Source: Candidatus Latescibacterota bacterium
Lineage (GTDB): Bacteria; JAAXHH01; JACQVL01
Direction of reading: 5' to 3'
DNA length: 8,214 nucleotides
Assembly: GCA_016209865.1 (NCBI GenBank)
Contig: JACQVL010000290.1
Span: 1-8,214 of the forward strand
Shown: piece by piece, positions 5,723 to 8,214 of the stretch
Layout: each line of letters starts with the position of its first letter
Numbering within the stretch: the first letter of the stretch is position 1
Translations under genes and position numbers: made by a program
Notes under the pieces: generated by a model
Databases searched by the model: none
What the model was told of the DNA's origin: nothing
Seen by the model: the letters and a program-made list of their open reading frames with translations, nothing else

Positions 5723-6796
5723 ATGACCTCACGAGAGCGTATACTCACCGCCCTGAAGCATCAGGAAGCAGACCGTATCCCCATCCACGACAGTCCCTGG
5801 GGATCGACCATCAACCGGTGGCGCAAGGAAGGGATGCCGGACGACATCCCCCCGGCGGAGTATTTCGAGTACGAGCTGGCGTCGTTCGGCGCGGACCTCT
5901 CGCCCGGGTTTCCGGTGAAGATCCTGGAGAAGAATGAAACGTATATCGTCGAGACCACCCCCTACGGCGGGGTGAGGAAGAACTTCCGGGACTACTCGAC
6001 CACCCCGGAAGTGATCGGCTGGCCGATTCAGTCGAAAGAGGACTGGGATCGGATTAAGCCCCGGCTGGTGCCGGATTACACCCGGCTGGATTGGGTCAGC
6101 ACGCGGGTCAACTACGAGCGGGCGGTCGAGGAGGGAAAGTTCATCACGTTCGGCGCCGCGATGGGGTATGACCTGTTTCAGTCGTACATGAAGAGCGAGG
6201 AGGAGCTCATCGCGCTCGTCACCGAACCGGACTGGATGCGTGAGATGTTCCGCACCCATGCCGACCTGCTGGTCGAGATGGCGAAGATAATGATGGAAAA
6301 GGGGTATAAATTTGACGGCGCCTTCCTATACAACGACATGGGCTACCGGAATGGGTTGCTGTTCTCCCCTGAGACATACCGTTCCCTCCTCCTTGAGACG
6401 GATCAGATCGTCTGCGACTTCTTCCACGGTCACGACATGCCCGTGATCCTCCACAGTTGCGGGGGTGTGAAGGAACTCATCCCGCACCTGATCGAGGCGG
6501 GGTTCGACTGTCTCCAGCCGCTCGAGGTGAAGGCCGGGATGGACCTGATCGAGCTGAAGGAGCAGTACGGCGACCGGATGGCGTTCATGGGCGGCATCGA
6601 CGTCCGGGCGATGGCGCACCCCGACCCGGCGGTGATCGAGGAGGAGATCGGCACGAAGATCGAGGCGGCGAAACAGGGCGGGGGGTACATCTACCATTCC
6701 GACCACTCCGTGCCCAAGAACGTGAGTTTCTCGCAATACCTGCGGGTCATGGAGCTGGTCAGACAGCACGGACAATACAATGGCGCAGTGGTCTGA
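5723..6796 (+). CDS. UroD/MtaA-superfamily methyltransferase (third paralogue, with His-x-Cys metal motif)
   Basis: This 357-residue protein opens with MTSRERILTALKHQEADRIP, the standard N-terminus of UroD-like corrinoid methyltransferases. DGAFLYNDMGYRNGLLFSPE (from residue 198) is the conserved mid-barrel segment. His244-Ser-Cys246-Gly matches the zinc-binding His-x-Cys of MtaA-type methyltransferases, and Asp327-His328 in the SDHSVP segment occupies the position where MtaA has its third ligand, a cysteine. Of the three paralogues here it is the best candidate for a zinc-dependent methyltransferase that acts on the corrinoid protein. The next gene begins inside its last codons (17-base overlap), so the two are translationally coupled. 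That pairing suggests it works directly with the homocysteine methyltransferase, either delivering the methyl group to the corrinoid or acting on a shared substrate. Substrate unknown. Confidence 0.93.
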   Translation: MTSRERILTALKHQEADRIPIHDSPWGSTINRWRKEGMPDDIPPAEYFEYELASFGADLSPGFPVKILEKNETYIVETTPYGGVRKNFRDYSTTPEVIGWPIQSKEDWDRIKPRLVPDYTRLDWVSTRVNYERAVEEGKFITFGAAMGYDLFQSYMKSEEELIALVTEPDWMREMFRTHADLLVEMAKIMMEKGYKFDGAFLYNDMGYRNGLLFSPETYRSLLLETDQIVCDFFHGHDMPVILHSCGGVKELIPHLIEAGFDCLQPLEVKAGMDLIELKEQYGDRMAFMGGIDVRAMAHPDPAVIEEEIGTKIEAAKQGGGYIYHSDHSVPKNVSFSQYLRVMELVRQHGQYNGAVV

Positions 6797-7691
6797 GGCG
6801 CGACGCCCGACGCTCGCGCGACTGCCCGGATGGGCCTGGCTGGCGGACGGGGCGATGGGCACGATGGTGCAGACGGCCGGATTGCCGTCGGGCGAGTGTC
6901 CTGAATCGTGGAACGTGACGCACCCTGAGCGAATCATCGACATCCATCGGCAGTACCTCGATGCGGGGTGCGATATCATCTTGACGAATACGTTCGGCGG
7001 GTCCCGGCTCAAATTACGGCGGTTCGGCCTCGGCGATCGAGTTGGCGACTTCAACAGAGCGGGCGTCCGGCTTGCCCGGTCGGCCGCCCGGCCGGAGGCG
7101 CTCATCGCCGCGTCCATCGGTCCGACGGGGGAGCTACCCGAACCCTACGGAGAGGTGAGTGTCGAGACATTCATCCTGGTGTTCGCCGAGCAGATTGCCG
7201 CTGTGGCCGAAGAAGGAGTCGATCTCATCTGGATCGAAACGATGAGCGACCTGACGGAGGCCTGCGCGGCCATCACCGCCGCACAAGCGACCTGCCAGCT
7301 CCCGATCATCACGACGATGACGTTCGAGCGGAGTCCACGAGGCTATCATACGATGATGGGAGTGAGTCCGACGGAGGCAGCTCGGTGCCTTCTCGATGCC
7401 GGGGCGGACTGCGTCGGCGCGAACTGCGGCTTAGGGAGCGACGACACCGTCGAGATCATCCGGGCGATGCGCGCGGCAGTGCCGGATGCGATGCTCGTCG
7501 CCAAGCCGAACGCCGGGCTGCCGCAGTGGAACGACGGACAGGCGCTGTACCCTGAGACGCCGGAGTGGATGGCGGCACGCGTCCCCCGGTTGATCGACGC
7601 GGGAGTCCGCATCTTCGGCGGGTGCTGCGGGACGACCCCGGAGCATGTCCGCGCGATGGCGCGGGCGGGCAAGACAGTGGTCGGGAGGTAG
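6780..7691 (+). CDS. homocysteine S-methyltransferase (stand-alone MetH N-terminal / BHMT-type domain)
   Basis: This 303-residue TIM barrel transfers a methyl group to homocysteine, making methionine. LADGAMGTMVQ (about 21-31) and NTFGGS (about 70-75) are conserved substrate-site segments. The three zinc ligands are all present: Cys216 in GANCGLG and Cys282-Cys283 in GGCCGT. It is a single domain and lacks the pterin, cobalamin and reactivation domains of full MetH. Together with the separate corrinoid protein and activase upstream, it could form a methionine synthase made of separate polypeptides. Betaine or S-methylmethionine as direct donor is the alternative, because those single-domain enzymes share the fold. 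The ATG overlaps the UroD-like gene by 17 bases and has no strong ribosome binding site, consistent with coupling. Fold and zinc site firm; methyl donor inferred. Confidence 0.93.
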   Translation: MAQWSEARRPTLARLPGWAWLADGAMGTMVQTAGLPSGECPESWNVTHPERIIDIHRQYLDAGCDIILTNTFGGSRLKLRRFGLGDRVGDFNRAGVRLARSAARPEALIAASIGPTGELPEPYGEVSVETFILVFAEQIAAVAEEGVDLIWIETMSDLTEACAAITAAQATCQLPIITTMTFERSPRGYHTMMGVSPTEAARCLLDAGADCVGANCGLGSDDTVEIIRAMRAAVPDAMLVAKPNAGLPQWNDGQALYPETPEWMAARVPRLIDAGVRIFGGCCGTTPEHVRAMARAGKTVVGR

Positions 7692-7711
7692 TCGGTGGTC
7701 GGTGGTCGGTT
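7691..7711 (+). repeat. tandem heptamer array (GTCGGTG word) at the stop codon
   Basis: GTCGGTG is repeated as GTCGGTG GTCGGTG GTCGGTT directly from the last base of the TAG stop of the homocysteine methyltransferase gene. The preceding coding bases (GTGGTCGGGAGGTAG) look like degenerate copies, so the protein's last residues may derive from the array. Unlike the other arrays in the window it has no complementary partner downstream. Confidence 0.75.
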
Positions 7712-7734
7712 AAAACCATAAAATCAGGGACGAT

Positions 7735-7825
7735 CCTAACCCCCGGCCCCTTCCCTGAAGGGAAGGGGAGCAACCAGGGCCTCTTGGCCCCCTTCCCTCG
7801 CAGGGAAGGGGGTCGGGGGGTTAGG
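7735..7825. repeat. nested GC-rich palindrome (CCTAACCCCCGG family), possible bidirectional terminator
   Basis: The outer arms, CCTAACCCCC (7735-7744) and GGGGGTTAGG (7816-7825), are perfectly complementary. Within them are two independent hairpins: CCCCTTCCC (7747-7755) with GGGAAGGGG (7760-7768), and CCCCCTTCCCT (7788-7798) with AGGGAAGGGGG (7802-7812). Between these, GGGCC (7777-7781) can pair with GGCCC (7786-7790). The two inner hairpins share the CCCCTTCCCT core. The element lies in the 158-base gap between convergent genes, where it could stop transcription from both sides, although no T-tract is visible. It looks like an interspersed repeat family; copy number cannot be judged from one window. 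Confidence 0.85.
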
Positions 7826-7849
7826 CCGCATGCATATTATCTTCCCGAA

Positions 7850-8214
7850 TCACCGGGGCATCTTTATTCCCTTCACGGCATAGTACGCGCCGGCCCACGA
7901 CCAGAGTCGCGCCCCTACCCATTCGGTGGCCGTTCGCCAGTGCAGCCTGTTCTGGATATTCAGGGGAGGCGCGAAGATCGCCCGGCCAATCCAGTAGGGC
8001 TGGCAGCCGCTGGCGGCGAGGGCGGTGAGGAGGTCACGGGGTCGATGCCAGGAGGCACCCTGAAAGGAGCCTTTCCTGAAGGCAGCTTTGAGGCGTCGCC
8101 ACCATTGCCAGGGGACATCGGGGTTCAACTCCCCGAGGAGGACTGTCCCGCCGGGCCGGCAGACACGGAGCATCTCCCGGATGACGGAGGTTGAATCCGG
8201 GCAGAAGCAGAGCA
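7850..8214 (-). CDS. class I SAM-dependent methyltransferase, C-terminal part (5' end outside window)
   Basis: The complementary strand is open from the right edge of the window to a TGA at 7850-7852, about 121 residues. It begins LCFCPDSTSVIREMLRVCRPGG and continues TVLLGELNPD, the usual motif region of class I (Methyltransf_11-like) SAM-dependent methyltransferases: the acidic FCPD loop, the helix before RPGG, and the strand after it. The SAM-binding glycine-rich motif I would lie outside the window. The C-terminal part is rich in tryptophan (WQWWRRLK and ARLWSWAGAYYAV), which is common in the cap regions of this fold. An internal ATG at 8171-8173 lies within the conserved motif and is not the start. 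The gene is convergent with the cluster and is probably a separate transcription unit. Substrate unknown. Confidence 0.82.
   Translation of the reverse strand, partial: LCFCPDSTSVIREMLRVCRPGGTVLLGELNPDVPWQWWRRLKAAFRKGSFQGASWHRPRDLLTALAASGCQPYWIGRAIFAPPLNIQNRLHWRTATEWVGARLWSWAGAYYAVKGIKMPR

Noticed and set aside
3951-6796. HemE (uroporphyrinogen decarboxylase in heme synthesis) for the UroD-like genes
   Set aside because: The N-termini and metal-site motifs are of the methyltransferase-associated branch, there are three copies, and no other heme genes are nearby.
7565-8194. A 209-residue plus-strand open frame across the right-hand gap
   Set aside because: It runs through the homocysteine methyltransferase gene in another frame, then the GC palindrome, then opposite a recognisable SAM-dependent methyltransferase.

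Overview
The window is a GC-rich bacterial segment whose plus strand is almost entirely a corrinoid-dependent methyl-transfer cluster. Shine-Dalgarno sites, short intergenic spacing and one GTG start indicate a bacterium. The gene set suggests an anaerobe or facultative anaerobe. The intergenic repeats (heptamer arrays and CCTAACCCCCGG-type GC hairpins) resemble what I recall from Chloroflexota and similar GC-rich lineages, but that placement is a guess.

Layout. 1-354 is the 3' end of a uroporphyrinogen-decarboxylase-like (UroD/MtaA superfamily) protein. 452-1087 encodes a free-standing methyltransferase corrinoid protein. 1091-2932 encodes its probable ATP-dependent reductive activase (N-terminal 2Fe-2S ferredoxin plus ASKHA domains). 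3127-3873 is a DUF1638 protein of unknown function. 3951-5054 is a second UroD-like protein, followed one base later by a small nitroreductase (5056-5583). 5723-6796 is a third UroD-like protein that overlaps a homocysteine S-methyltransferase (6780-7691). The right edge holds a convergent, incomplete class I SAM-dependent methyltransferase (complement of 7850-8214), probably unrelated.

How they could work together (inference). One or more UroD-like proteins would move a methyl group from an unidentified methylated substrate to the corrinoid protein. The activase would rescue Co(II) corrinoid that has drifted out of the cycle. The homocysteine methyltransferase would take the methyl group to make methionine, giving a methionine synthase split over separate polypeptides. 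The nitroreductase and DUF1638 proteins are accessory and unassigned. The three UroD-like proteins differ at the metal-ligand positions, so they are unlikely to do the same job.

The non-coding DNA is unusual. Three of the plus-strand gaps hold a long imperfect inverted repeat whose arms are tandem arrays of a 6- or 7-base word, with a different word in each gap. In two of them the left arm begins at the stop codon of the upstream gene, and in all three the right arm ends shortly before the next gene's ribosome binding site. A fourth array, without a partner, starts at the stop codon of the homocysteine methyltransferase gene and is followed by a nested GC-rich palindrome. These elements divide the cluster into four apparent units: 1-2932, 3127-3873, 3951-5583 and 5723-7691. 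I saw no rRNA, tRNA, CRISPR array, transposase or cobalamin riboswitch.
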